A stretch of 64,000 nucleotides of DNA from Paludibacterium yongneupense DSM 18731. GTDB taxonomy: Bacteria; Pseudomonadota; Gammaproteobacteria; Burkholderiales; Chromobacteriaceae. The DNA is taken from positions 42,150-106,149 of the forward strand of contig NZ_AUGZ01000019.1 of the NCBI RefSeq assembly GCF_000422925.1, in the 5' to 3' direction. Shown here one piece after another: positions 31,552 to 40,964 of this stretch. Numbering within the stretch: the stretch's first letter is position 1; every line of letters begins with the position of its first letter. The translations under genes were made by a program, and so were the position numbers. Below the pieces are notes generated by a model. That model was not told the origin of the DNA, did not search any database, and saw only the letters and a program-made list of their open reading frames with translations.

Positions 31552-33456
31552 TCACTCGCGCGCATCCAGCGCCTCTATCTGTTCCTGCACTTCCAGCCAA
31601 CGTTCTTCGGCCTGTGCGAGCCGACTCGCGACCTCGCCCTGTTGCCGGACGCTGTCTGCCAGGCGGGCTCTGTTCTCGGCAGCATAGGCTTCGCCCGAGG
31701 ACAGGAAGGCATCCAGAACCGCTTTTTCTTCTCCCAGTGCGGCCAACTCCTTATCCAGCCGCGCGAGTTGCTGCTCGAGGGGTTTGCGCGCCCGTGCGAG
31801 CCGTTGCCGTGTTTCGGCCTCCAGCCGTTTCTGTTCCTTGCGGTTGACGCCCTGCGCATCTCCGCTGGATGGTTTGCCGGCTAGCGCCAGTTGTTCCAGG
31901 CGCCACTGGCGATAGTCTTCCAGATCGCCGTCAAAGGGGCGGGCGCTGCCGTCCGCGATCAGCCAGAAGGTGTCGGTGGTCGACTCGAGCAAGGCGCGGT
32001 CGTGCGAGACCACGACCAGTGCGCCGGAGAAGTCCTGCAGCGCCATGGTCAGCGCGTGGCGCATTTCCAGGTCGAGGTGGTTGGTCGGTTCGTCGAGCAG
32101 TAGCAGATTGGGTTTTTGCCAGACGATGAGCGCCAGCGCCAGCCGGGCCTTCTCGCCGCCGGACATCGGGCCGACCGGATCGCTCACGGTATCGTTGCGG
32201 AAATTGAAGCCGCCGAGGTAGGTGCGCAACTCTTGTTCCCGCGCCGTGGGCGCCAGCCGCGTCATGTGCGCAAGCGGAGAGTCGTCTTCGCGGAGCGTTT
32301 CGAGCTGATGCTGGGCGAAATAGCCGATTTTCAGGGTCTGCGCCGTCACCATTTGCCCGCCGGCGGGGGCGAGGTCGCCTGAAAGCAATTTGACCAGCGT
32401 CGATTTGCCTGCGCCGTTGACGCCCAGCAATCCGATGCGGCTGCCCGCTTCGATCGAGAGCGTCAGCTGCGACAGAATGGTGACATCGCCGTACCCGACT
32501 CGCACCGAATCCAGGCTGAGTAGCGGATTGGGCATTTTATCGGGTGTCTCGAAGTGAAAGTCGAAGGGCGAGTCGACCTGCACCGCCGTGATGCGTTCCA
32601 GTTTTTCCAGCGCCTTGACCCGGCTTTGCGCCTGACGCGCCTTGGACGCCTTGGCCTTGAAGCGGGTGATGAACGATTCGAGATGGGCGATCTGCCGTTG
32701 TTGCTTGTCGTACTCCGATTGCTGGCGCGACAGGCGCTCCGCGCGCATGACTTCGAACTGGCTGTAATTGCCGGTGTACAAGGTCAGCGTCTGGTTGGAG
32801 AAGTCGACGATATGGCTGCAGACGGCATCGAGAAAATCGCGGTCGTGCGAAATGATCAGCAGGGTGCCGGGATAGCCTTGCAGCCAGTCTTCCAGCCACA
32901 GTACCGTCTCCAGGTCCAGGTGGTTGGTCGGCTCGTCGAGTAATAGCAGGTCGGAGCGGCACATCAGCGCCTGGGCCAGGTTCAGCCGCATGCGCCAGCC
33001 GCCGGAGAAGCTGGCGACAGGGCGTGTCTGGGCGTCGGTGTCGAAGCCGAGTCCGGTCAGCAGGCGGGCGCCGCGCGATGCCGCGGAATAGGCGTCGATG
33101 CGACTGAGGTCGTCGTGCAGATGACCGATGCGCACGCCGTCGTCGGCCGATTCGGCGGCCAGCAATTGCCGTTGCAGCTCGCGTAATTCCCGGTCGCCGT
33201 CGAGGACGAACTCCAGCGCGCTGACTGTCAGCGCCGGCGTTTCCTGGGCGACGTGGGCGATCACCCAGTTCGGCGGGATGTCGGCGCTGCCGGTGTCGGC
33301 GTGCAATTCTTGCATCAATAGCGAGAACAGGCTGGATTTGCCGGCGCCATTGGCGCCGACCACGCCAGCCTTGTAGCCGGGGTTGAGCGTAAGATTGGCG
33401 TCGCTGAGCAGGGTTTTCAATCCCCGGCGCAGCGACAGGTTTTTCAGCTGGATCAT
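31552..33456 (-). CDS. ABC-F family ATP-binding protein, YheS type
   Basis: This encodes 634 aa with two ATPase cassettes and no membrane segments. Cassette one has GANGAGKSS (about residue 35) and SFSGGWRMRLNLAQAL with LLLLDEPTNHLD; cassette two has GVNGAGKST (about 345) and MSGGEKARLALALI with another LLLLDEPTNHLD. The linker between them carries FKAKASKARQAQSRVKALEKL, and the C-terminus is a charged coiled coil (about 540-634). ABC-F proteins act at the ribosomal E site to help stalled translation; YheS is the closest match I recognise. Convergent with the CsgD-like gene; 57 bases downstream of the tsaD stop. Confidence 0.85.
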   Translation of the reverse strand: MIQLKNLSLRRGLKTLLSDANLTLNPGYKAGVVGANGAGKSSLFSLLMQELHADTGSADIPPNWVIAHVAQETPALTVSALEFVLDGDRELRELQRQLLAAESADDGVRIGHLHDDLSRIDAYSAASRGARLLTGLGFDTDAQTRPVASFSGGWRMRLNLAQALMCRSDLLLLDEPTNHLDLETVLWLEDWLQGYPGTLLIISHDRDFLDAVCSHIVDFSNQTLTLYTGNYSQFEVMRAERLSRQQSEYDKQQRQIAHLESFITRFKAKASKARQAQSRVKALEKLERITAVQVDSPFDFHFETPDKMPNPLLSLDSVRVGYGDVTILSQLTLSIEAGSRIGLLGVNGAGKSTLVKLLSGDLAPAGGQMVTAQTLKIGYFAQHQLETLREDDSPLAHMTRLAPTAREQELRTYLGGFNFRNDTVSDPVGPMSGGEKARLALALIVWQKPNLLLLDEPTNHLDLEMRHALTMALQDFSGALVVVSHDRALLESTTDTFWLIADGSARPFDGDLEDYRQWRLEQLALAGKPSSGDAQGVNRKEQKRLEAETRQRLARARKPLEQQLARLDKELAALGEEKAVLDAFLSSGEAYAAENRARLADSVRQQGEVASRLAQAEERWLEVQEQIEALDARE

Positions 33457-33513
33457 GACTCGGTTTCTAGTGGCGCCGCAGGCCGGCGGCCCGGGCGGAT
33501 ATCGTGGGTGAGG

Positions 33514-34551
33514 TCAACGCGGCGCGACGGCGGGCAGGCTGCCCAGATCCCAGCGCGGCGCCACGCTGTAGCCGTAGTCGCGGCTGGCGAAGGCGATGCG
33601 CAGAGCGCCGGCCTGGGCGATCATGGCCCCGTTGTCGGTGCACAGCGCTAGCGGCGGATAGAAAACCTGCAGGCCACGGCGCGCGGCCGCCTGGTCCAGC
33701 GCCTCGCGCAGCTGCCGGTTGGCGCCGACGCCGCCGGCGACGACCAGGCGGCGCATGCCGGTCTGCTTGAGCGCTTTCAGCGATTTTTTCAACAGAACTT
33801 CGACGATGGCTTGCTGGAAGGCATGGCAGATATCGTTGCGAGTGGCGTCGTCCAGCGTGCCGCCAAGGCGGGACTGTTCTTCGCGTACGCGCGTGAGGAC
33901 GGCGGTCTTCAGGCCGGAGAAGCTCATGTCCAGGTCGGGCGAGTTGAGCATGGGGCGCGGCAGGGTAAAGCGGCCGGGTGTGCCCTGTTCGGCCAGCCGC
34001 GACAGGATGGGGCCGCCCGGGTAGTCTATGCCGAGCAGCTTGGCGGTTTTGTCGAAGGCTTCGCCGGCGGCGTCGTCCAGCGTTTCGCCGAGAACTTCAT
34101 AGTCGCCGATGCCGCGTACGGCCATCAACTGGGTGTGGCCGCCGGAAACCAGCAGCGCCACGAAAGGAAACGCCGGGCGCGGCGTCGCCAGCAGCGGCGA
34201 CAGCAGGTGACCTTCCAGATGGTGGACGGCGATGACGGGAAGGTCGAGGCCGAAGGCCAGTGCGTTGGCGATGCTGGCGCCGACGAGCAAGGCGCCGCCG
34301 AGGCCCGGCCCGCGAGTGTAGGCGATGGCGTCCAGGTCGCGCAGGGTGACGCCTGCTTCGGCGAGGCAGGCCTCGGTCAGGGCGATGGCACGGCGGATAT
34401 GGTCGCGGCTGGCCAGTTCCGGTACCACGCCCCCGTATTCGGCGTGCATCGCCATTTGAGTGTGCAGCTGATGAGCCAGCAGTCCGCGCTCCGTGTGGTA
34501 GAGCGCGACGCCCGTCTCGTCGCAGGAGGATTCGATACCGAGTACCAGCAT
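33514..34551 (-). CDS. tsaD: tRNA threonylcarbamoyladenosine transferase TsaD
   Basis: This encodes 345 aa from ATG 34551 ([13 protein letters not shown]), the standard length; 19 upstream in-frame residues are not family-like. The metal-binding HxxxH is in [32 protein letters not shown] and [14 protein letters not shown] are diagnostic, and the final Asp ligand lies in [10 protein letters not shown]. It transfers the threonylcarbamoyl group to A37 of ANN-reading tRNAs. It is divergent from the osmC-like gene, with only 100 bases between. Confidence 0.96.
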   Translation of the reverse strand: MLVLGIESSCDETGVALYHTERGLLAHQLHTQMAMHAEYGGVVPELASRDHIRRAIALTEACLAEAGVTLRDLDAIAYTRGPGLGGALLVGASIANALAFGLDLPVIAVHHLEGHLLSPLLATPRPAFPFVALLVSGGHTQLMAVRGIGDYEVLGETLDDAAGEAFDKTAKLLGIDYPGGPILSRLAEQGTPGRFTLPRPMLNSPDLDMSFSGLKTAVLTRVREEQSRLGGTLDDATRNDICHAFQQAIVEVLLKKSLKALKQTGMRRLVVAGGVGANRQLREALDQAAARRGLQVFYPPLALCTDNGAMIAQAGALRIAFASRDYGYSVAPRWDLGSLPAVAPR

Positions 34552-34651
34552 GATGGTCTTATAACAGTGCAATCTTTGCATTTTACCGTCTATTCTTTCA
34601 TCCCCCAAATCGCTGATGGTAGTCTGGGGCTTAAACCATAGGAGAAAGTGG

Positions 34652-35068
34652 ATGAAAGCGACGGTGAAGTGGGTGGATGGCGTCTGTTTCCTGGGTGAAA
34701 GCGGCAGCGGTCATGCCGTGGTGATGGATGGTGCACCGGAAGGAGGGGGGCGCAATCTCGGGCCGCGGCCGATGGAGCTGCTGCTGCTCGGCACCGCCGG
34801 CTGCACCAGCTACGACGTGGTCAGCATTTTGCGCAAGGCGAGGCAGGATGTCCGCGACTGCCGGGTCGACGTCAGCGCCGAGCGCGCGTCGGAAGAGCCC
34901 AAGGTGTTTACCCGCCTGCACATGCATTTCGTCGTCAGCGGCCGAGGCGTCAAGGAAGAAGCCGTGCGGCGTGCGATCGATCTGTCGGCGGAAAAATACT
35001 GCTCGGCCTCCATCATGCTGGGAAAGACCGCCGAGATCACCCACGATTTCGAAATCATCGAAGACTGA
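34652..35068 (+). CDS. OsmC/YhfA-family protein
   Basis: This encodes 138 aa from ATG 34652, with GGAGAAAG upstream. [20 protein letters not shown] contains the first conserved Cys and [15 protein letters not shown] the second, spaced as in the OsmC peroxidase-like fold. The short form without N-terminal extension fits YhfA. Members reduce organic hydroperoxides through the Cys pair, though the YhfA branch is uncharacterised. It ends about 170 bases before flgB and is not obviously part of the flagellar operon. Confidence 0.88.
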   Translation: MKATVKWVDGVCFLGESGSGHAVVMDGAPEGGGRNLGPRPMELLLLGTAGCTSYDVVSILRKARQDVRDCRVDVSAERASEEPKVFTRLHMHFVVSGRGVKEEAVRRAIDLSAEKYCSASIMLGKTAEITHDFEIIED

Positions 35069-35193
35069 AGCCGTCGGCAGCGTTGCGAGCCCGACCGGCA
35101 ATTCTTGCCGCCCGCTTTGCGGGTGGCTTGCCGTTTTTCTGCCTATCCTGGGCAAAGTTCATAATAATCATAGCATTGTGTAAGTAATTTATG

Positions 35194-35210
35194 TTGGCAT
35201 GGTTCCTGCT
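35194..35210 (+). promoter_or_regulatory. Sigma-54 promoter of the flagellar operon
   Basis: TTGGCATGGTTCCTGCT has GG and GC at exactly the -24/-12 spacing and departs from the YTGGCACG-N4-TTGCW consensus at only two or three bases. It lies 25 bases before the flgB start. Class II/III flagellar genes of polarly flagellated proteobacteria are commonly RpoN/FleQ/FlrC dependent. Confidence 0.7.
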
Positions 35211-35235
35211 ATAACCGAGCGGTCAGGAGAGGGTC

Positions 35236-35649
35236 ATGCTAGATAAAATTGCCAAGGATTTCGATTTCAACCAGCGAGCGCTCGATCTTGGCGCGTATCG
35301 CAGCGAGGTGCTGGCCAGCAATATGGCTAACGCCGAGACGCCGAATTACAAGGCGGTCGATTTCGATTTCGGGCAGGCGATGAAGAACGCGCTGTCGGCG
35401 AGCCAGCACCAGAGCCTGGGGTTGACGACGACCGATCCGCGCCATTTCGGGTTGAAAGGCAGCGCCAACGCCGATCTTGGCGTCAAGCTGCAGTATCGTT
35501 CTGCGGTCCAGCCCAGTATCGATGGCAACACCGTGGACATGGACGTCGAACGGGGCGCGTTTACCGATAATTCCTTGCAATATCAATCGACACTGACCTT
35601 TCTGAACCACCGCATCTCCGATCTGAATTCGGCGATCAAGGGAGAATAA
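35236..35649 (+). CDS. flgB: Flagellar proximal rod protein FlgB
   Basis: This encodes 137 aa. The N-terminal rod motif is LASNMANAETPNYKAVDFDF, and FNQRALDLGAYRSEVLASN fits FlgB. The C-terminus FLNHRISDLNSAIKGE is typical. It is exported by the flagellar type III apparatus and forms the proximal rod on the MS ring. AGGAGAGGG precedes the ATG. It is the first gene of a ten-gene operon running to flgL, directly behind the sigma-54 site. Confidence 0.95.
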   Translation: MLDKIAKDFDFNQRALDLGAYRSEVLASNMANAETPNYKAVDFDFGQAMKNALSASQHQSLGLTTTDPRHFGLKGSANADLGVKLQYRSAVQPSIDGNTVDMDVERGAFTDNSLQYQSTLTFLNHRISDLNSAIKGE

Positions 35650-35654
35650 GACCG

Positions 35655-36065
35655 ATGTCGCTCTCGAACATCTTCACTATTTCCGGCTCGGCGCTGACGG
35701 CGCAGTCGATGCGCCTGAATCTGGTGGCGAGCAATATCGCCAACGCAGAAAGCGCGACCAGTTCGACCGGGCAGCCGTATCGAGGGCGTCATGTGGTGTT
35801 TACCGCGATTCCGGTCAGTCTCGATCAGCCGCAGGTGGCCGGTGTGCGCGTGACTTCGGTCGTGGAAGATACGACGCCGCCGGTTCTCAAGTACGACCCG
35901 GCCAACCCGCTGGCCGATGCGCGCGGCTACGTGAACATGCCCAATGTGAATCCGGTGGAAGAAATGGCCGACATGATCTCGGCTTCGCGTTCGTATCAGA
36001 CCAACGTTGAAGTGATGAATACCGCCAAGACCCTGCTGCAGAAAACACTGCAGATGGGCCAGTGA
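35655..36065 (+). CDS. flgC: Flagellar proximal rod protein FlgC
   Basis: This encodes 136 aa. ISGSALTAQSMRLNLVASNIANAES is the rod N-terminus (residues 8-32), and PNVNPVEEMADMISASRSYQTNVEVMN near the C-terminus is the axial-protein heptad region. It is an exported rod subunit, 5 bases after flgB, with the ribosome site formed by the flgB stop region. Confidence 0.96.
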   Translation: MSLSNIFTISGSALTAQSMRLNLVASNIANAESATSSTGQPYRGRHVVFTAIPVSLDQPQVAGVRVTSVVEDTTPPVLKYDPANPLADARGYVNMPNVNPVEEMADMISASRSYQTNVEVMNTAKTLLQKTLQMGQ

Positions 36066-36085
36066 GATAGCGAAAGGTGACGACA

Positions 36086-36868
36086 ATGACTAGCGCAATC
36101 GCCAGTACCAACCCTAGCAGCCCGGCCGGTTCAGCCAGCTCGGCCAATCCGTATGCGGCATTGAACGGCCAGCAAGCGGGAACGGCAGGCGCGGCGTCTC
36201 CGGCCAAGGCCGGCGGCGCCGATGCGGCGGGCAAGTCCGGCAACGTCGGTTCCGGCGCCGGCGCCGCCAGCGCGCAGGCGATCCAGAACCAGTTTCTGAC
36301 CTTGCTGGTCACGCAGTTGCAGGCGCAGGACCCGAGCAATCCGATGGACAACAGCCAGATTACCAGTCAGATGGCGCAGATCAGCCAGGTCAGCAGCATG
36401 CAGACGCTGAACCAGACCATGCAAGCCATGCAACAGTCGCAGCTGGCGTCGCAATCGCTGCTGGCCGCATCGACCATCGGCGGCCATGCACTGGTCGTCG
36501 GCAATCAGGTCGACTGGGATGGCAAGTCCCCCTCCGTGCTGGGTGTGTCGCTGTCGGGTGCGGCGGACACCTTGAATATCAATGTGCTCGATAGCGGCGG
36601 CAATGTGGTCGACACCGTGAACGTGCCGGATCCCAAGGCCGGCATGAACAACTTTACCTGGAACGGCAAGGACAGCAGCGGCAATACGCTGCCAGCCGGT
36701 TCTTACAGCTTCGTGTCGCAGGCCTCGCTGCAGGGGACCGGCGTGACGACGCAGAATTACGATAATCAAGTGATCAGCGCGGTGTCGTGGGACAGCAACG
36801 GCAGCCCCCAGCTGGTTCTGAGCAACGGCAGTCGCGTTGGCATGGCCAGCGTGGCGCAGATTTCCTGA
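36086..36868 (+). CDS. flgD: Flagellar hook capping protein FlgD
   Basis: This encodes 260 aa. The conserved core is NQFLTLLVTQLQAQDPSNPMD with QITSQMAQISQVSSMQTLN (about residues 68-115), then the Tudor/FnIII-like hook-cap domain with FTWNGKDSSGNTLPAG. The first 60 residues are an unstructured Ala/Gly/Ser-rich tail. ATG 36086 is preferred over GTG 36077 because AAAGGTG fits it better. It is a scaffold for hook assembly. Confidence 0.95.
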   Translation: MTSAIASTNPSSPAGSASSANPYAALNGQQAGTAGAASPAKAGGADAAGKSGNVGSGAGAASAQAIQNQFLTLLVTQLQAQDPSNPMDNSQITSQMAQISQVSSMQTLNQTMQAMQQSQLASQSLLAASTIGGHALVVGNQVDWDGKSPSVLGVSLSGAADTLNINVLDSGGNVVDTVNVPDPKAGMNNFTWNGKDSSGNTLPAGSYSFVSQASLQGTGVTTQNYDNQVISAVSWDSNGSPQLVLSNGSRVGMASVAQIS

Positions 36869-36889
36869 GTGGATTGATCGGAGAGCATC

Positions 36890-38164
36890 ATGAGTTTTCA
36901 GCAAGGACTTAGCGGCCTGGATGCCGCATCCAACCAGTTGAATGTGATCGGCAACAACGTGTCCAACGCCAGCACGGTCGGCTTCAAGAGCTCGACCATC
37001 GAGTTTGGCGATTTGTATGCCTCGAGCTTCTACGGTACGCCGTCGGCCCAGCCTGGCATCGGCGTGGACACGCTCGCCGTGCGTCCGGACATGGCGCAGG
37101 GCAATATCACCACGACCGACAACAACCTCGATCTCGCGATCAACAACAACGGCTACTTCGTGGTGTCGGCAGGCCTGGCATCCTCCTCCACGACCGGCGC
37201 CGCGGCCGGCAGCGCGATGTACTCGCGCAACGGGCAATTTCACGTCGACCGCAACGGTTATCTGGTCAATGCCAGCGGCGACAATCTGCAAGGCTGGATG
37301 GCGAGCAAGGGTGTGATCAATCAGGGCTCGCTGGCCAATCTGCAGTTGAACACGACCAATATCGCCCCGTCGGCATCGACCACGGTCGGCATGGGCGTCA
37401 ACCTCGATTCAAGCCAGTCGGTGCCGACGCAATCGCCGCTCGATCCGACCAATCCGGCCACTTACAACTGGTCGAATTCGTCGACCGTGTACGACTCGCT
37501 CGGCAATGCGCACTCCTTGACCCTGTACTACGTCAAGAATGCGGCCACGACCTCGGGAACGACCTGGGATGTGACCTCCTACGTCGACGGTACGGCGACC
37601 GGCAATACCACCAAGCTCGGCTTTACCACTACCGGCGCGCTCGATACCGCCGGCACGCTGGGTGGCAGCACCGCTCTGGTTGTCAGCTACAACGCACCGA
37701 CGGCGAACGGCTCGACGACGCCGATGAATTTTTCCATCAACTATGCGAACTCGACTCAGTTCAGCCAGGCTTCCGGTACCAATACGCTGACCAACGACGG
37801 CTATGCGGCCGGCGAGTTGTCCGCGATCAATATCTCGCGTTCCGGCGTGATCCAGGCCTCGTACACCAACGGCCAGACTTCGACCGTCGGGCAGGTGGCG
37901 CTCGCCAGTTTCACCAACCAGCAGGGCTTGCAGCCGTCGGGCAATAATTTGTGGTCTGAAACCTACGGGTCGGGCCCGGCGAAGCTCAATGCGCCGGGTT
38001 CCGGCGGGGCCGGTACCATCCAGTCGTCGGCGCTGGAGTCGTCCAACGTCGATCTGACCACGGAGCTGGTGAACATGATCACCGCGCAGCGCTACTACCA
38101 GGCCAATGCGCAGACGATCAAGACCCAGGACTCCATCATGCAGACCCTGGTCAACCTGCAGTAA
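36890..38164 (+). CDS. flgE: Flagellar hook protein FlgE
   Basis: This encodes 424 aa. SFQQGLSGLDAASNQLNVIG followed by NNVSNASTVGFKSS is the hook N-terminus, and the C-terminus LESSNVDLTTELVNMITAQRYYQANAQTI... is the axial heptad. The middle is a Thr/Ser/Asn-rich variable domain of moderate size. It forms the hook filament and is cotranscribed with flgD and flgF. Confidence 0.96.
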   Translation: MSFQQGLSGLDAASNQLNVIGNNVSNASTVGFKSSTIEFGDLYASSFYGTPSAQPGIGVDTLAVRPDMAQGNITTTDNNLDLAINNNGYFVVSAGLASSSTTGAAAGSAMYSRNGQFHVDRNGYLVNASGDNLQGWMASKGVINQGSLANLQLNTTNIAPSASTTVGMGVNLDSSQSVPTQSPLDPTNPATYNWSNSSTVYDSLGNAHSLTLYYVKNAATTSGTTWDVTSYVDGTATGNTTKLGFTTTGALDTAGTLGGSTALVVSYNAPTANGSTTPMNFSINYANSTQFSQASGTNTLTNDGYAAGELSAINISRSGVIQASYTNGQTSTVGQVALASFTNQQGLQPSGNNLWSETYGSGPAKLNAPGSGGAGTIQSSALESSNVDLTTELVNMITAQRYYQANAQTIKTQDSIMQTLVNLQ

Positions 38165-38189
38165 TACGACGGCTAAAGAGGCTTAAATC

Positions 38190-38954
38190 GTGGATCGGAT
38201 GCTTTTTCTCGCCATGGGCGGCGCCAAGCAGGCTGAGTGGCAGCAAGCCACCACCAGCAACAATATGGCGAACGCCAGCACCAACGGATTCAAGGCCGAC
38301 CAAGTGTCGTTCCGCGCCTTGCCCGCGGTGGGACAAGGCGCTCCGACCCGTGTGTTCGTAGCCGACAACACCGTCGGCCAGGACATGAGCCAAGGCGCGC
38401 TGGAGCGCACCGGCAACGCCGAGGATTTTGCCCTGGTCACTCCCGGCTTCTTTGCCGTGCAATCGCCGGACGGCAGCGAAGCCTATACGCGCAGCGGCGG
38501 CTATGTGCTGGACAACACCGGCATGATGCGGACCCGCGGGGGGCTGCCCATCATCGGCAGTACCGGAGCTCCGATCACGGTCCCGCTTGGGCAGAAGATC
38601 GAGATCGGCAGCAACGGCGCGGTGATGGCGACCTCGCAGACGGGGGCGCCCGCCGCTCCGTTGCAAGTCGGACAGATCAAGCTGGTCAACCCCGGCACCA
38701 AAGCCGTATACAAGGGGGGGGATGGGCTGTTTCACCTGAATGTCACCGCCACCGCTCCCGCCGGAAGCAAGGCGCCGGTCGATCCGACCGTGCAGCTGGT
38801 TTCCGGTAATCTGGAGTCCAGTAATGTCAATGTTGTCGATTCGCTCGTGCAGATGATTTCGCACAGCCGCATGTTCGACCTCAACACCAAGCTGATGACG
38901 ACTGCCGATCAGGACGATAGGCAGGCCACCGAGTTGCTGACGATTTCCGGTTGA
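38190..38954 (+). CDS. flgF: Flagellar distal rod protein FlgF
   Basis: This encodes 254 aa, starting at GTG 38190 after AAAGAGG; the product MDRMLFLAMGGAKQAEWQQ aligns with the FlgF start, so the GTG is well supported. The conserved TTSNNMANASTNGFKADQVSF and the C-terminal LESSNVNVVDSLVQMISHSRMFDLNTKLM are present. It is an exported distal-rod subunit between flgE and flgG. Confidence 0.94.
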   Translation: MDRMLFLAMGGAKQAEWQQATTSNNMANASTNGFKADQVSFRALPAVGQGAPTRVFVADNTVGQDMSQGALERTGNAEDFALVTPGFFAVQSPDGSEAYTRSGGYVLDNTGMMRTRGGLPIIGSTGAPITVPLGQKIEIGSNGAVMATSQTGAPAAPLQVGQIKLVNPGTKAVYKGGDGLFHLNVTATAPAGSKAPVDPTVQLVSGNLESSNVNVVDSLVQMISHSRMFDLNTKLMTTADQDDRQATELLTISG

Positions 38955-38986
38955 CCCGTAGATCAACAATAAAAGGATGACGCAGC

Positions 38987-39772
38987 ATGATGCGTTCGCT
39001 GTATATCTCGAAAACCGGGATGGATGCCAGCCAGTTCAAACTGGACACGGTATCCAACAACCTTTCGAACGTGAATACCACGGCGTTCAAGCGCGGGATC
39101 GCGGTGTTCCAGGATCTCTACTACCAGACCTTGCGTCAACCGGGCTCGCAGCTGCCGTCCGGTTCCAGCGTTCCCATCGGTCTTCAGGTCGGTACCGGCG
39201 CGGCCGGGGTGGCGACGTCGACCGATATGAGCCAGGGCTCGCTGACCAGTAGCAATCAGAGCTACGATATGGCCATCAACGGCGACGGTTTTTTTCAGGT
39301 GCAGATGCCAGATGGGTCGACCGCGTACACGCGTGACGGCAGCTTTCACCGCAATGCCAATGGCGATATCGTTACGGCCTCGGGCTATAACCTCAACCCG
39401 AACATCAACATTCCTGCGACGGCGACCAATATGACCGTGTCGGCGCAAGGGCTGGTGCAGTATACGCTGGTCAACAACCCGACTCCGCAGACGGCGGGCA
39501 CCATGCAGTTGGCGACCTTCATCAACCCGCAGGGCATGCTCAAGCTAGGCGGCAATCTGTATCAGGAAACGGCGGCCTCCGGTACGCCCCAGGTCGGCGA
39601 TCCGGGTACGGATGACCGTGGCCCGCTCAAGCAGGGGTTTCTGGAAAGCTCCAACGTCAATGTGACGCAGGAGCTGGTCGACATGATCACGGCCCAGCGC
39701 TCGTTCGAAATGAATTCCAAGGCGATTACCGCCGCCGACCAGATGTTGCAGAATCTGACGCAGGTCGCGTAA
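38987..39772 (+). CDS. flgG: Flagellar distal rod protein FlgG
   Basis: This encodes 261 aa. SLYISKTGMDASQFKLDTV, SNNLSNVNTTAFKRG and FQDLYYQTLRQPGSQ are diagnostic of FlgG; the C-terminus has LESSNVNVTQELVDMITAQRSFEMNSK. The start is one of two adjacent ATGs (38987, 38990), after AAAGGA. Oddly, the next gene is flgI, not flgH: only 43 bases separate them. Confidence 0.96.
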   Translation: MMRSLYISKTGMDASQFKLDTVSNNLSNVNTTAFKRGIAVFQDLYYQTLRQPGSQLPSGSSVPIGLQVGTGAAGVATSTDMSQGSLTSSNQSYDMAINGDGFFQVQMPDGSTAYTRDGSFHRNANGDIVTASGYNLNPNINIPATATNMTVSAQGLVQYTLVNNPTPQTAGTMQLATFINPQGMLKLGGNLYQETAASGTPQVGDPGTDDRGPLKQGFLESSNVNVTQELVDMITAQRSFEMNSKAITAADQMLQNLTQVA

Positions 39773-39815
39773 ACGCGTGAGAGGGCCGCGGTGGCCCGGA
39801 TAGGCAGGACAGGCA

Positions 39816-40913
39816 ATGAAACGATTTCTCATACTGCTGTTGGCCGTCTCGCTGGCAGGCGGGGCTGTCGCTGCCGAACGCATCAAGGATCTTGCCAATA
39901 TCGGCGGGGTGCGTCCCAACCAACTGACCGGCTACGGTCTGGTGGTCGGTCTGGACGGCACGGGCGACAAGACCAATTCGTCGCCGTTCACGGGCCAGTC
40001 GATGACGCTGATGCTCAACCAGCTTGGCGTGCAACTGCCTGCCGGAACCAAGGTCGACCCCAAGAATTCCGCCGCCGTCATCATGACGGCCACCTTGCCG
40101 CCGTTCGCGCGGGTGGGGCAGACGCTGGATATCACGGTGTCGTCGTTCGGCGATGCCAAGAGCTTGCGGGGCGGCACTCTGGTGATGGCGCCGCTGAAAG
40201 GTGCCGACGGGCAGATTTATGCGATTGCGCAGGGTAATGTCATTGTCGGCGGCGCCGGCGCATCCGGCGGCGGCAGCAGTGTGCAGGTGAACTCGCTGAG
40301 CGTGGGGCGTATTCCCGAGGGGGCGACGGTCGAGCGCGAGGTTCCCAATGCCCTGGGAAGCGGCGATTTCATCAATCTCGAACTGCTGACTACCGACTTT
40401 ACGACAGCAAATCGCGTGGTGCAGGCGATCAATCGCGAATTCGGCGGTGCGACCGCGCGCGCGGTGGATGGCAGGCTGGTGCAGGTGCGCGCGCCGTTCG
40501 ACAGCAATCAGCGCGTCCAGTTTTTGTCGCAGCTGGAAAATATTGCCGTCAACCCGGCAGATCTTTCCCCTGTCGTCATTATCAACGCCCGTACCGGGTC
40601 TATCGTGATGAACCAGGCGGTCCGTCTCGAGCCCTGCGCGGTGGCGCATGGCAATCTGACTGTGACGGTGAACAGCACGCCCGAAGTCAGTCAGCCAAAC
40701 CCGCTGTCGAACGGCAATACGGTGACGACCAATAACGCCAATATCAATATCACTGCGGCTGCTGGCAAGGTGATCTCGGTGCCGCGCGGCGCCAGTCTCA
40801 ATCAGGTGATCAGTGCGCTCAACGCCCTTGGTGCCTCGCCGCAGGACCTGGTGACCATTCTGCAGGCGATGAAAGCCGCCGGTTCGCTGCGCGCCGAATT
40901 GCAGATTATCTGA
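39816..40913 (+). CDS. flgI: Flagellar P-ring protein FlgI
   Basis: This encodes 365 aa with a signal peptide (LLLAVSLAGGAVA before AERI, about residue 20). ERIKDLANIGGVRPNQLTGYG and GLVVGLDGTGDKT are invariant in FlgI, as are GTLVMAPLKGADGQIYA and SVPRGASLNQVISALNALG near the end. It is Sec-exported and forms the P ring in the peptidoglycan layer. It directly follows flgG where flgH (L-ring lipoprotein) is normally found. Confidence 0.95.
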   Translation: MKRFLILLLAVSLAGGAVAAERIKDLANIGGVRPNQLTGYGLVVGLDGTGDKTNSSPFTGQSMTLMLNQLGVQLPAGTKVDPKNSAAVIMTATLPPFARVGQTLDITVSSFGDAKSLRGGTLVMAPLKGADGQIYAIAQGNVIVGGAGASGGGSSVQVNSLSVGRIPEGATVEREVPNALGSGDFINLELLTTDFTTANRVVQAINREFGGATARAVDGRLVQVRAPFDSNQRVQFLSQLENIAVNPADLSPVVIINARTGSIVMNQAVRLEPCAVAHGNLTVTVNSTPEVSQPNPLSNGNTVTTNNANINITAAAGKVISVPRGASLNQVISALNALGASPQDLVTILQAMKAAGSLRAELQII

Positions 40914-40964
40914 TCGCGCTTGCCCTGGCCCGGTTATTGCTGTAAGACGGGGTCAGGAGGGTTC

